DNA of 64,000 bases from Fibrobacterota bacterium (GCA_023436145.1 JAEZKP010000075.1:1-64000); one strand, 5' to 3'; positions 53,892-63,422 are shown, counted from the stretch's first letter. The notes: generated by a model not told the origin, from the letters alone. Translations and numbers: made by a program.

Positions 53892-54449
53892 ATGTTAATG
53901 GAAGAAGCGGTTCGGCAGATATTAAAATTCATAGGTGAAGACCCCAGTAGAGAGGGCTTATTGGATACGCCCAAAAGAGTCTGCAGCGCATTTGAACATC
54001 TCATGCAGGGATATAAGCAAAAACCCGAGGAAATTATCAAAAAAGCAATCTTCCATGAAGAATGCAATCACATGATAATAGTTCGGGATATTGAAGTCTA
54101 TAGTATGTGCGAACATCACATGCTTCCTTTTTTCGGCAAATGCCACATTGGTTACATAGCACAAAACAAAGTCTATGGTGTAAGCAAACTGGCACGGCTG
54201 GTTGACTGCTTTTCAAGAAGACTACAGGTCCAGGAACGACTGACCCAGCAGATCGCAGCCTCTTTGGTCACCCCGATCGATGCCGAGGGTGTAGGAGTAG
54301 TGATCGAAGCTCAACATCTTTGCATGATGATGCGAGGTGTGTCAAAACAGAACTCAAAGATGATCACTTCAGCAATGTTAGGTAGTTTCAGGACTGAGAA
54401 TGCCACCAGAAGTGAGTTTCTCAGACTTATCGGCATGGAAAGAGCGTGA
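53892..54449 (+). CDS. folE: GTP cyclohydrolase I
   Basis: A 185-residue enzyme making dihydroneopterin triphosphate, the first step to folate. Motifs: IGEDPSREGLLDTPKRV near the N-terminus, the zinc and catalytic block SMCEHHMLPFFGKCHIGYI (about residues 74-92), SKLARLVDCFSRRLQVQERLTQQIA, and GVGVVIEAQHLCMMMRGV with the second metal cysteine. GGAAAG lies 3 bases before the start. It converges with the PTS-type gene across a repeat-rich gap. Confidence 0.96.
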   Translation: MLMEEAVRQILKFIGEDPSREGLLDTPKRVCSAFEHLMQGYKQKPEEIIKKAIFHEECNHMIIVRDIEVYSMCEHHMLPFFGKCHIGYIAQNKVYGVSKLARLVDCFSRRLQVQERLTQQIAASLVTPIDAEGVGVVIEAQHLCMMMRGVSKQNSKMITSAMLGSFRTENATRSEFLRLIGMERA

Positions 54450-54450
54450 T

Positions 54451-54612
54451 AGAGAATTTGAGATTTGAGATTTGAGATTTCTGATTTGAGGATTGGAAAA
54501 AGGATTGGAGATTTCTGATTTGAGGAGATTTTAGAATTTGCTCGGGAATCTGATATCTTTTTCCCGTTTTTAAAATCTAAAATCAAATATTTTAAATCTA
54601 AAATCTTCTTGC
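54451..54612. repeat. Low-complexity repeats between folE and the PTS-type gene
   Basis: The left part repeats GAGATTT three times in tandem, then GATTTCTGATTTGAGGA appears twice about 35 bases apart. The right part has AAAATCTAAAATCAAATATT and TTAAATCTAAAATCTT, which are roughly complementary to the left part, so the whole can fold back on itself. No perfect spacing suggests CRISPR. It lies between two convergent stop codons and may act as a bidirectional terminator. Confidence 0.6.
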
Positions 54613-54617
54613 CTGAA

Positions 54618-56369
54618 TTACACATCAACGCTGACAGGCAGCTTCTGCAGCACTTCCCCAAGAAGACGCTTGTTAAGGTTTTTCAGCCAGTGTGACATAT
54701 CTTCAGTAGACTCGATTGCTTCGATATGAGAGATACTCTCGGCAGCCTCAGCAAAATTAATATTGGCGATCAACTCTTTAATCAAGGGGATATTTCTGGG
54801 AATGACACTGAATCTGCGCAAACCTAAACCAACCAGAAGCACAGTATGTAAGGGATTTCCTGCCATTTCCCCACAGATGGAAAGTGGCATCCCGTTATCG
54901 TTGGCACATTTGATGGCGTTTTGAATGATACGCAGGAAAGCCGGTTCTATAGGATTGTACAGGTAGTTAACTTTTGCATTATTGCGGTCCGCAGCACTGA
55001 GATACTGAATAAGATCGTTAGTACCCACCGAAGCAAAATCGATCTCTTTCATGAATGTTTCCATTTCCATTATAGCCAGCGGAACCTCGAAGAGCACTCC
55101 GCATTTAGGCATTTTCATACCCAAATTCATGGCCACCTGAGCAATAACCGCTTTAGCTTCCAACCATTCCTGCAAAGTGGTAACCATCGGCATCATTATA
55201 GAATAATCGTGATCGATTCCAGCTTTCATAATGGCAGTAATCTGGGTTTCGAAAAGATCTCTTCTTTCCAGGAAAATCCGGATAGCCCTCCAGCCCATAA
55301 ACGGATTAAATTCCATTGGCATGTCAAAAAACTGGGGAACCTTATCTCCTCCGATATCCATCAGGCGAATAACACAATGTTTCTGTTTTGTTTTTTCCAG
55401 AATTTTTTTGTAATACACATATTGAGCATCTTCTGATGGCATTTCTTTCCTGTTTGACAACAAATACTCAGTACGAACCAGTCCTATTCCATCAGCACCA
55501 AAATCGTTAGCATCATCCACATCTTCGGGCAAGGAGATATTTGCCAGGACATCGATTTGAACACCGTCAGTAGTGTAAACCGGTCTGCGCCATTTTGCCT
55601 TGAGCATTTCAAATGCATTTTCATCGAATGCCTGCTTTTTAAATCTACTGATAACTGTCGGTAAGGGTCGTACATATACAAACCCTTTTTCTGCATCAAC
55701 CAGGACATGATCTCCAGGTCTAATATTTTCAGCAATGTTTCTGATTCCAGATACAACTGGAATAGAATAGGAACGGGCAAGAATCGCAGCATGAGATGTC
55801 TTACCACCACTGGCAGTAATTACGGCCTGGATTTTGGATTTATCATAGGAGAGTATGTCCGTGGGAGTGAAAGTTCTTAGCACAACCAGAACAACCGGTT
55901 CCATAAATGTTTTGGTTCTGCCATCATCTTGGTAAAGATAGGAAATCAGCTTTTCACAGATTTCCACCATATCGCTGCTTCGTTCTTTGAAATAAGTTGT
56001 GCCGGCAGAATCAAAGCGCTTAATAAAATCATTGGATACCAGGCGTATAGAAGTTTCCAGATCAAAGAGTTTAGTCGAGATGGTCTCTACCACCTGTCCA
56101 ATAAAAGCAGGATCATCCAGGATATGCTCATAGATGTTCAGTATAGAAACATCAACAGTCGAAGATCCTCCCAGGTCGGTAATATATTGACGGTAATCTT
56201 TTTTAGCCCGCTCTCTAATCTCATTAAACCGCATAATCTCATCTCCCACATCCTGACGGGAGATCGAAACGGTAGAAGTCTGCTGAACTGCCCTTCCCAC
56301 AAAATAAGCAGAACCCATTCCCCAACCGGATACCACAGGTATACCAGTTAATTTTGACTCTTTTTTCAT
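54618..56369 (-). CDS. ptsI: Phosphoenolpyruvate-protein phosphotransferase (enzyme I-like)
   Basis: A 583-residue PTS enzyme I-type protein. The N-terminal domain begins TGIPVVSGWGMGSAYFV. The phospho-histidine site is intact in TASGGKTSHAAILARS (His about residue 192). The PEP-binding barrel has GADGIGLVRTEYLL, GGDKVPQFF, NPFMGWRAIR, FASVGTNDLIQY and SICGEMAGNP with the active Cys. It shares a 4-base ATGA overlap with the phosphorylase gene upstream. No HPr or EII genes are near, so a regulatory PTS is likely. Confidence 0.9.
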   Translation of the reverse strand: MKKESKLTGIPVVSGWGMGSAYFVGRAVQQTSTVSISRQDVGDEIMRFNEIRERAKKDYRQYITDLGGSSTVDVSILNIYEHILDDPAFIGQVVETISTKLFDLETSIRLVSNDFIKRFDSAGTTYFKERSSDMVEICEKLISYLYQDDGRTKTFMEPVVLVVLRTFTPTDILSYDKSKIQAVITASGGKTSHAAILARSYSIPVVSGIRNIAENIRPGDHVLVDAEKGFVYVRPLPTVISRFKKQAFDENAFEMLKAKWRRPVYTTDGVQIDVLANISLPEDVDDANDFGADGIGLVRTEYLLSNRKEMPSEDAQYVYYKKILEKTKQKHCVIRLMDIGGDKVPQFFDMPMEFNPFMGWRAIRIFLERRDLFETQITAIMKAGIDHDYSIMMPMVTTLQEWLEAKAVIAQVAMNLGMKMPKCGVLFEVPLAIMEMETFMKEIDFASVGTNDLIQYLSAADRNNAKVNYLYNPIEPAFLRIIQNAIKCANDNGMPLSICGEMAGNPLHTVLLVGLGLRRFSVIPRNIPLIKELIANINFAEAAESISHIEAIESTEDMSHWLKNLNKRLLGEVLQKLPVSVDV

Positions 56370-58771
56370 ATCACTTTCCAGATTTCACGAGCATATTCCA
56401 GAGTGGCTCTATCTGAGGAAAAATATCCTGAACGTGCAATATTCATAAGACAGGCTCTGGTCCACATCTGTTCATCAGTGAACAACAGATCAATTAATTC
56501 CTGTTTCTTCACATAATCTGCAAAATCAATCAGCACAAAATATCGATCAGTATCACGCAGTGAAGAGATCAGTGGATAAATCGCAGAACCATCGGATAAG
56601 GAGGGCAAAAGACTTTCCAACAAAGAGAAAATGCTGGTTAAACGCGAATCTTCCTGCAGATATTCCTGTGGCCGGTAATTTCCAATATTAAACAGTTCTT
56701 CAGAGCTTTTCCCAAAAAGAGAAATATTTTCAGATCCAACTTTCTCTGCCAGTTCCAAATTTGAACCGCACCTGCTGGCAATAGTATAAGCACCATTGAA
56801 GGCATATTTCATATTGAATGTACCACCAGCCTCAAATGAAGCGGTAGCAATCTGCTCAGAAAGATCGGCTGAAGGCACAATTCTCTCTGCCCAGCTCATC
56901 CCGAAGTTGGGAATAAACACCACCTGCATCTGACTTTTCACTTCTGGATCATTATTTATCAGGTTCTTTGTAACATTGATAAGATGAATGATTTGCTTGG
57001 CCAGAAAATCGGAAGGAGAGGCTTTTCCGGCAAGCACATGAATTCTTTTACAGGTTAAAACTGCACCTGCTTTAACCTGTAAGTACCTGTGCAGGATATA
57101 CAGGATGTGCAAGACCTGACGCTTGAAAGGGTGAATTTTACCGCTCTGAATATCAAACATGACAGAGCAGTCTTCAACCTTAACAGAAAACTCTTTAAAA
57201 TAGGAAGCTAAATACTCTTTAGCCTGCAACTTGATCTTTTGCAGAGACCGGAGAAACTCACGATCATTTGCAAATTTTTCAAGCTCTACCAGTTTCATAG
57301 GTTCCGTGATCCATTTTTCACCAATTGCAGAAGTAATCAAATCGGATAATCTGGGATTTGCACATAACAACCAGCGACGGTGCGCAATTCCTACTGTCTT
57401 ATTGCAGAACTTTTCCGGGAAATAAGTAGCGTAGGCAGGGAAAAGTCTGCGCTTGATAATCTCAGACTGCTCTCTGGAGATACCGTTGACTGAAAATGAA
57501 CTTAAAACAGCCAGGTTTGCCAGTCTGATTCTTTTTACTTCACCTTCTTCAATAAGCGATAAGTCCCGTATTACATCTGCATCACCGCAGTAATTCTGGC
57601 GAATGTCTTCCAGATATATCTGATTTATATCAAAGAGTATCTGCATATGACGGGGCAGGATTTGTGCGACTTTGTAAACCGGCCAGGACTCAAGATTTTC
57701 TTTAAGAACAGCGTTACTGGTATAAGCAAACACATTTCGGGTAATTTTCCATGCCTTATCCCAGGAGATATTCTCTTGATCTATAAGGATTCTCATGAGT
57801 TCCGGGATTGCCAGTGCACAACGGCTTCCAGTCAACTGGATGACCACTTTTTTATCAAACTCGGTGATATCTTTATTGGATATTTTGTAACGCCGTATTA
57901 TATCCTGCAATGCAGCACTGACAAAGAAAAACTGCTGTTTCATACGCAGCTCTGTCACCCGACGGATATCCTCTTCAGGAAACAATACTTTGGTGATACG
58001 TCCAAGTTGCGATTTCTCTTCACAAGCCCTTACATAATCACCATGATTGGCATAATCTGGAAGAAACTCCTCAGAGGCACGTGCAGACCATAACCGTAAA
58101 GTGTTAACGATGTTGTTGTGATAACCCGGAATAGGTACATCATAGGGAATTGCATGCACCTGTTCAGAAGCTTTCCATTCGTAGGCTCCCAGAGAGCAGC
58201 TTGGCTCTCTGGGGAAACACTCCCCTGCGAAACCGACACAGCAAGAATACTCAGGTCTGACAATTTCCCAAGGATGTCCCCTGTGCAACCAGTCGTAAGG
58301 ACGTTCTACCTGAATTCCGTTTTTTATATCCTGCTGAAACTGAGCATAATCATAACGTAACCCATACGCCATTGCCGGCAACCCCAATGTAGCCAAGGAT
58401 TCCAGCGAACAGACTGCCATGCGCCCTTTACCTGCATAGCCCAGCTCAAAATCATCTTCCTGAGCGTAGAGCTCCTCTATGGGGTAACCTAAAGAACGGA
58501 CAGCAGCGGTAAATGGAGCCTCAATTCCCAGGTTAACCATATTATGTCGTAAATTTTTACCAAAGACATACTCCATGGAAAGGTAGTATACCCTTTTAAC
58601 ATTATGCTCTCTATAATTGTTTGTAGTCTTGATCCAGCTGTCAACCAATTCACTCCTGACAGCATAAGCCAGAGCCATATACTTGTCATATGAGGTGGCA
58701 GAAGTGTCATCTTTAGCCAGAAAATAACGGAGATAGCGGTAAAAAGTATCCTTGAGGTCGTTACTTTCCAT
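56366..58771 (-). CDS. Divergent glycogen phosphorylase homologue
   Basis: An 801-residue protein with the glycogen/starch phosphorylase fold. Conserved parts are VYYLSMEYVFGKNLRHNMVN, GKGRMAVCSLESLATLGLPAMAYGLRYDY, YDVPIPGYHNNIVNTLRLWSA, ALAIPELMRIL and VLAGKASPSDFLAKQII. The pyridoxal-phosphate lysine is kept in FEAGGTFNMKYAFNG. Several catalytic positions differ: the usual EASGTGNMK is EAGGTFNMK, the usual TNHTVLPEALE is TSNAVLKENLE (the sugar-site His is Asn), LNDTHP is LTGSRC, and DGANVE is CGSNLE. It may have altered activity or be regulatory. It is coupled to the PTS-type gene by a 4-base overlap. Confidence 0.85.
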   Translation of the reverse strand: MESNDLKDTFYRYLRYFLAKDDTSATSYDKYMALAYAVRSELVDSWIKTTNNYREHNVKRVYYLSMEYVFGKNLRHNMVNLGIEAPFTAAVRSLGYPIEELYAQEDDFELGYAGKGRMAVCSLESLATLGLPAMAYGLRYDYAQFQQDIKNGIQVERPYDWLHRGHPWEIVRPEYSCCVGFAGECFPREPSCSLGAYEWKASEQVHAIPYDVPIPGYHNNIVNTLRLWSARASEEFLPDYANHGDYVRACEEKSQLGRITKVLFPEEDIRRVTELRMKQQFFFVSAALQDIIRRYKISNKDITEFDKKVVIQLTGSRCALAIPELMRILIDQENISWDKAWKITRNVFAYTSNAVLKENLESWPVYKVAQILPRHMQILFDINQIYLEDIRQNYCGDADVIRDLSLIEEGEVKRIRLANLAVLSSFSVNGISREQSEIIKRRLFPAYATYFPEKFCNKTVGIAHRRWLLCANPRLSDLITSAIGEKWITEPMKLVELEKFANDREFLRSLQKIKLQAKEYLASYFKEFSVKVEDCSVMFDIQSGKIHPFKRQVLHILYILHRYLQVKAGAVLTCKRIHVLAGKASPSDFLAKQIIHLINVTKNLINNDPEVKSQMQVVFIPNFGMSWAERIVPSADLSEQIATASFEAGGTFNMKYAFNGAYTIASRCGSNLELAEKVGSENISLFGKSSEELFNIGNYRPQEYLQEDSRLTSIFSLLESLLPSLSDGSAIYPLISSLRDTDRYFVLIDFADYVKKQELIDLLFTDEQMWTRACLMNIARSGYFSSDRATLEYAREIWKVI

Positions 58772-59145
58772 ATTTCTCCTGAAATAAAACCTGAATAAAT
58801 TCGCGCTCCCTGGCGAAAATACCTGAATATTATAAAAATCGATATTATCCAGATCTTCCGGACTGGAGAGAAAGCTTGTATCCCGACAGTTTTAATTCAA
58901 AAATTTAAGCCGGAAATCACAGTGCTTTGATGTAATTATACATTCAAAATCGAAAACAGTGCACTATAAAATATATTCCCCGCTGATGATGAGTTCAAAT
59001 AGTAAGCGCATAATAATAAGTTGCTTAGGCTTTGTTTATATTTATGGTCAAGATTAATCCAGAATATAATTTATAGAAATTAAAATCCCGAAATAGCTTG
59101 TTTTATCCAATTAACCAATTTATTTTAGACTTCTCAATAATTTTT
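58772..59145. other. Spacer upstream of tRNA-Ser
   Basis: 374 bases without an open frame I can support. The part next to 58772 must contain the promoter of the phosphorylase and PTS-type operon on the minus strand; I cannot place it. The right end carries the likely tRNA promoter described separately. Confidence 0.4.
59098..59126 (+). promoter_or_regulatory. Likely sigma-70-type promoter of tRNA-Ser
   Basis: TTGTTT (59098-59103) and TATTTT (59121-59126) are 17 bases apart, which is the best spacing for a housekeeping promoter. Transcription would start about 13 bases before the mature tRNA. The match to the -10 consensus is imperfect. Confidence 0.35.
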
Positions 59146-59233
59146 GGAGGGGTGGCCGAGTCGGCTTAAGGCACAGGTTTGCTAAACCTGCGTAGGGGTA
59201 ACCCTACCGGAGGTTCGAATCCTCTCCCCTCCG
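59146..59233 (+). tRNA. tRNA-Ser (anticodon GCU)
   Basis: An 88-base class II tRNA. The acceptor arms GGAGGGG and CCCCTCC pair fully, with discriminator G at 59233. The anticodon stem is CAGGT/ACCTG around TTGCTAA, giving GCU, which reads AGC and AGU serine codons. The long variable arm (GTAGGGGTAACCCTAC) confirms the Ser type, and GGTTCGAATCC is the T arm. The CCA end is not encoded. The last 30 bases overlap the 3' end of the minus-strand glycohydrolase gene. Confidence 0.97.
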
Positions 59234-60187
59234 AATATTATTTCTTTTTTCCACAGCCTTTAAAATCAGCTTTTCTACAAGCTGACTACCATCTTTTCCA
59301 CCTTCCAGACCCTCAAGTAACCATGATGGTATACAACTGTAACCCCAGAATGCACCTGCAATCGCTCCAGTCATAGCTGCAATAGTATCAGTATCTCCTC
59401 CCATGGAAATAGCGAAAAAAATGGAATCTTCAAATGAAGATGGATTGCGAAGAAATGAATAGATAGCCGCGGAAACCGCATCCAGAGCATCTGCACCATT
59501 TCCAACCAGTCTTACACTCTCATGAGCTGAGGCTTTATATTTTAAAGCCATGGCAACATCACCCAGCTTGATTTTATAAGCACTTTCTATTTCAAGTTCA
59601 TAGAAACGAGCCATCCAGTCCTGCGGCGGAACCTGATTCAATGCTAAGAGCACTGCATAAGCCTGCAACACAGCACCCGAAATGCCATAAGGATGAGTGT
59701 GAGTCAAACTGGAACAGAGCCTTATCTGTTCAGTGAATTCCTCAATTGACTCGATGGAGAAAAAAGCACTGATCGGTGCTATTCTCATTGCTGCACCATC
59801 ACCAAAACTGCCCATACCTCCATACAAACTTCCGGCAGCACTCTCAATCGGTTCCCCATTTCTCCAGCGCTCAATCACCTCCAACATTCCTCCACTGTAA
59901 TGTCTCCATGGAGAAAACCTTCTGAGGAAACGCTGCTTTAAGGACTCCTGAACTATTTCCCCATTTTCCACCATTTCTTCCAGAACAGAAATGGTCATCT
60001 GGGTGTCATCGGTATAAGTCACCGGTGGATGCGAAACAAAGTAGTGCTGGTCAAGAGTTGGAATCAGATCTGGTCCGTAACCCTCAAAAGATGCCCCCGC
60101 AGCATCACCTATCCAAGTACCATAAAGTAACCCCCGGAGCTTATCCTCGGAGTAAAGAAGATGTCTTTTCATTAATTGTGTCCACAA
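59204..60187 (-). CDS. ADP-ribosylglycohydrolase family protein
   Basis: A 327-residue protein of the DraG/ARH type that removes ADP-ribose from proteins or small molecules. It has LLYGTWIGDAAGASFEG, the metal-binding YTDDTQMTISVLE (about residues 58-70), a central LTHTHPYGISGA and the second metal site ISMGGDTDTIAAMTGAIAGAFWG. The two Mn/Mg sites look complete. An alternative start at 60172 is possible. The last nine codons are antisense to tRNA-Ser. It lies 44 bases behind the HD-GYP gene in the same direction. Confidence 0.88.
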   Translation of the reverse strand: MWTQLMKRHLLYSEDKLRGLLYGTWIGDAAGASFEGYGPDLIPTLDQHYFVSHPPVTYTDDTQMTISVLEEMVENGEIVQESLKQRFLRRFSPWRHYSGGMLEVIERWRNGEPIESAAGSLYGGMGSFGDGAAMRIAPISAFFSIESIEEFTEQIRLCSSLTHTHPYGISGAVLQAYAVLLALNQVPPQDWMARFYELEIESAYKIKLGDVAMALKYKASAHESVRLVGNGADALDAVSAAIYSFLRNPSSFEDSIFFAISMGGDTDTIAAMTGAIAGAFWGYSCIPSWLLEGLEGGKDGSQLVEKLILKAVEKRNNIRRGEDSNLR

Positions 60188-60231
60188 GAGTCTTAAATTT
60201 AATACCCCAGGAGAGGAATTTCAGACGCCAG

Positions 60232-61449
60232 TTAAATGGCACTGAATTTAATAACAACATGATTGTGAAAAATATCTGCCGGATTAATACCAAAATTAGC
60301 TGGATCCATCGAGCAGGATATCTTCCAGGCCTCACTCTCACTCTCCTTTTTTCTGGAGAGATCCCTTACCTGCAAATTTTCAATTTTCCGACCACCTCTA
60401 TCAAAAAGCATGACCACCTGAGGAGATAGAAGATGATCCCGGTTTATTTTAACCACCAAACCCATTTCGCCGGACTCCAGTTTCACAAAACTGCCCACCG
60501 GATAGATACCCATAAGTTTGGTAAAATGCTCCACAAGTGTTCTGGGATATTCCTCATCTGCACCCTGAAAAATCAATGCCAATGCCTCCTGAGGTAAACA
60601 TGCTCTTTTGGAAGGCGCAGCAGTGGTCAATCTGTCATAAACATCGGCAATGGCACAGAGCATAGACATTTGCTGAATCTGGTGGCTTTTGAGAAAATGA
60701 GGATAACCGCCTCCATTTAAACGCTCATGATGTTCAGCAACAACGTGAAACACTGAGGAAGGCAGCTCCTCTCTGAATCTCTTCAATATTTCTACCCCAT
60801 AAATTGGATGCATCTTAATTGATTCCAGCTCCTGACGGGTGTGAAGTCCGACTTTGCGGATAAGATCCTCCGGCAGTTTGACCATACCAATATCATGGAG
60901 CATCCCAGCCATTCCCGCTTCCAAAACCATCTCTTTAGAATATCCCAAAACAGAGGCAAAACCGATCATTAAGACAGAAACATTCACTGAGTGCGCATAC
61001 ACCTGCTCGCTGTAATTTTTAATCTGAGTGACACCGATTGTTATATCGGGTTGCTGCAATACCTGAGTAACCAGACCATTCAAGGAATGAATGACATTAT
61101 TAAGCGGAAAAAATCTACCTGCCCTTACAGCCAAAACCATGGAACGAACTGCATGGACTGTACTTTTTCTAATATTTTCAGCCTGTCTGACCTGATTTTT
61201 GAACTCAGCAAACTGCTCAGAAGTATCTTCATTTATTACTTTTTTCTGTACACCATCATCTGCTTTGCCGTCTTGAAAAATAACCGTAACAGCACTGACC
61301 CCCTGTTTTTTCAGGTATTCAATCTGATGATAGCCGGTAAGAAGTGTATTGGAAGAGAAAAGAAGGACATTTTTCTCGTTAAAGACATCCCCGATAAACA
61401 TTCCCGGTCGCAGGTCTTTAACATCGAGGGTTTTTTGACGAGTACTCAT
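60232..61449 (-). CDS. HD-GYP domain protein, cyclic-di-GMP phosphodiesterase-like
   Basis: A 405-residue cytoplasmic protein. The N-terminal part (about 1-110) has VKDLRPGMFIGDVF, the DUF3391-like start found before HD-GYP domains. The catalytic domain (about 150-315) has AHSVNVSVLMIG, MLHDIGMVKLP, MHPIYGVEILKRF, and AEHHERLNGGGYP, the GYP motif in its common variant. A C-terminal strand-rich extension of about 70 residues follows. It likely hydrolyses cyclic-di-GMP. It has no receiver domain of its own. Confidence 0.88.
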   Translation of the reverse strand: MSTRQKTLDVKDLRPGMFIGDVFNEKNVLLFSSNTLLTGYHQIEYLKKQGVSAVTVIFQDGKADDGVQKKVINEDTSEQFAEFKNQVRQAENIRKSTVHAVRSMVLAVRAGRFFPLNNVIHSLNGLVTQVLQQPDITIGVTQIKNYSEQVYAHSVNVSVLMIGFASVLGYSKEMVLEAGMAGMLHDIGMVKLPEDLIRKVGLHTRQELESIKMHPIYGVEILKRFREELPSSVFHVVAEHHERLNGGGYPHFLKSHQIQQMSMLCAIADVYDRLTTAAPSKRACLPQEALALIFQGADEEYPRTLVEHFTKLMGIYPVGSFVKLESGEMGLVVKINRDHLLSPQVVMLFDRGGRKIENLQVRDLSRKKESESEAWKISCSMDPANFGINPADIFHNHVVIKFSAI

Positions 61450-61509
61450 AATTTCATTATAGCAGAAATCTTCTGTATAATCAACTGAATATTACTGAAA
61501 TACTCTTAG

Positions 61510-62091
61510 TCACCATTTACCTGAAATACAATGATTTATTTTATCGAATAGCTGGTTGAGTGCCAGCTGGCGTTTTTTACGTTGCTCATGATTGGCTTCA
61601 AAGGCTATATACCCCATTAATTCATCGACGGCATCCAAAGCCCCTATCAGAATGATGCCTCCATCTATGATCGTTGCAGTCTGGACAATTTTACGAGCGC
61701 GAGGCTCCAGGATTTCAATTTCAGAGAGTAATCTGAATTCGGCTTCTGCAAGAAGCACTTCACAGAATTCAGCACCGTTAAGTGCAGCAGTCCCTCTTGT
61801 ATGGGAAAGATTCCATGGTATCCCCTTCCAGTTGCGTATAACTCCACTATCTGCACAAACCGGGCACCACCAGTTCAACTCTGCAGGGTCCTCCTGAAGT
61901 CTCAGCCTGATAAAACCATGACAAGCTTTTCTTTCGGGTCTTCTGCGACATCGTATCGAGGTATTGACCTCCACCCCAGGAGGTGCCATAGTAGCAGCAG
62001 AAACAATAGAACCTAGATACTCAGATCTTTCAGTTTCACCAATTTTACTTTTTTTAGATTCCGGTAACGCCAGCCGTCCGGTATCTCTCAT
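61510..62091 (-). CDS. Hypothetical protein with zinc-ribbon-like cysteines
   Basis: A 193-residue protein I cannot assign. Four cysteines sit in two pairs, CRRRPERKAC (about residues 48-57) and WWCPVCADSGVI (about 74-85), and could form a zinc site. They are followed by WKGIPWNLS. The C-terminal half is helical and strand-mixed, and ends in a basic helix. It is on the same strand as the HD-GYP gene, 60 bases upstream. The compact cysteine spacing suggests nucleic-acid or protein binding. Confidence 0.6.
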   Translation of the reverse strand: MRDTGRLALPESKKSKIGETERSEYLGSIVSAATMAPPGVEVNTSIRCRRRPERKACHGFIRLRLQEDPAELNWWCPVCADSGVIRNWKGIPWNLSHTRGTAALNGAEFCEVLLAEAEFRLLSEIEILEPRARKIVQTATIIDGGIILIGALDAVDELMGYIAFEANHEQRKKRQLALNQLFDKINHCISGKW

Positions 62092-62313
62092 GCAATACTC
62101 CCGTTATTAAAAGTCCATCAATAACAGTTCTCCTACCAAGCATGCTGAAGATAAAATGAAAATGGAAACATGCATTATCTGGAAGGACCATAAAAGCATC
62201 GGACCCGGTTATCACTATCTGAAATTAAGCCGATACTGAATCAGTTTCAATCTGAAAAAAAATAAAAATAATCTGTTGCAGAGATTTTTGGAAGAGCCTA
62301 CAAAACCTTAAGA

Positions 62314-62727
62314 CTATTTAACCGCTATAAAATTCAATTTATTCAAAGATGCACGAAGCAATTCACGACTATTATCAAAATAAAGCTTCTCCATTGCTTT
62401 TTCTACTCCAAACCACTTTGGTGATCTGCCAGGCTCACCATTTCCGGATTTCTTTAAAAACCTGCATAAAAAATATTCCACTTTGTAATATTTTTCCTTG
62501 AGCACAAATTCCAGATCACCAGCCTTCTCCACTATCTCTCCATCAATCCCAGCTTCCTCTGAAAGCTCACGAACTCCTGCCTGCTCTGCCGTTTCATCAC
62601 GCTCAATATGACCTTTAGGGAAAATCCATCTGGAAGGATCTTTCTTGGAGCGGATCAGAAGAATTTTAAGCTCACCCTTATCACAGCGGAAAGCGATTGC
62701 ACCTGCCTGAAGTACCTTTTTTTTCAT
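62314..62727 (-). CDS. Nudix hydrolase
   Basis: A 137-residue protein with a complete Nudix box: GHIERDETAEQAGVRELSEEAGI (about residues 39-61), fitting GX5EX7REUXEEXGU. The N-terminal AGAIAFRCDKGELKILLIRSKKDPSRWIFPKG resembles diadenosine polyphosphate hydrolases. It hydrolyses a nucleoside diphosphate-linked compound in the cytoplasm; the substrate is not clear from sequence. Confidence 0.92.
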   Translation of the reverse strand: MKKKVLQAGAIAFRCDKGELKILLIRSKKDPSRWIFPKGHIERDETAEQAGVRELSEEAGIDGEIVEKAGDLEFVLKEKYYKVEYFLCRFLKKSGNGEPGRSPKWFGVEKAMEKLYFDNSRELLRASLNKLNFIAVK

Positions 62728-62869
62728 ATTCGCTAATATAATTTATTATCCCTTGCGCAGATACACTACCGGCTTTCCCCTTTCCTTTTTCCCCGTTATA
62801 AAGATTCACTTACTTTATAAAAGTGGAAGCAAAGAGCATACCGTCTATCCCAGATACCAGTCCGATCCC

Positions 62870-63322
62870 CTACCAGTTTATCGCAACTTTAAGAACAATT
62901 TTGTGTAAGCTCCCATTAATCCCCAATGGTGCATGAGCATCCTCAGGGAAAAATATAGCACAAGACCCGGGAGTCAATCCAAACCAGGTCTCCGGTACAT
63001 CTGTATAAAAGATCACATCTCTCTGAGCATCATACTCACCATCTTTACCTATACATTTGGAAAGCGGCCGCCACCCGATATTATCGATCCCCGACACTGC
63101 ATACTGAATATCAATGTATTTACGATGTGCCTCCAACCGCACTCCCGACAAACCAACCCCTGCGGTAATGGTTGCAGTAGCAATCAGACGCTCACCTATA
63201 ATCTCTCTTCTTCCAGAACTGAATGCATCTGCATCTATCGAACGAAGATATTCAAATGCAGCCAGAAATCCAGGGTGAATTCCTGTGTATCTGTCCATAG
63301 CATCCAAAGAGTCAAGAATCAT
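62870..63322 (-). CDS. YhcH/YjgK/YiaL family protein
   Basis: A 150-residue cupin-like protein. Features are the IGERLIATATITAGVGLSGVRLEAHRKYIDIQYAVSG segment with HxxYIDIQ (about residues 66-74), and CAIFFPEDAHAPL with a further His near the C-terminus, which form the metal site of the family. Members are linked to sugar or sialic-acid breakdown in other bacteria, and are sometimes annotated as beta-galactosidase subunit beta. No sugar catabolism genes are adjacent. Confidence 0.88.
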   Translation of the reverse strand: MILDSLDAMDRYTGIHPGFLAAFEYLRSIDADAFSSGRREIIGERLIATATITAGVGLSGVRLEAHRKYIDIQYAVSGIDNIGWRPLSKCIGKDGEYDAQRDVIFYTDVPETWFGLTPGSCAIFFPEDAHAPLGINGSLHKIVLKVAINW

Positions 63323-63422
63323 GAATTCCTATTCTCCTCAACTTGTCCTCTGATCAAATAATCCAGTGGGGCAATATAAATCCTGATAGCATCGACAGCA
63401 AACAGCTCAAATCCGGACTATC

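Noticed and set aside
54451..54612. Possible CRISPR-like array
   Set aside because: The repeats are short, A/T-rich and irregularly spaced, with no constant repeat-spacer pattern and no cas genes.
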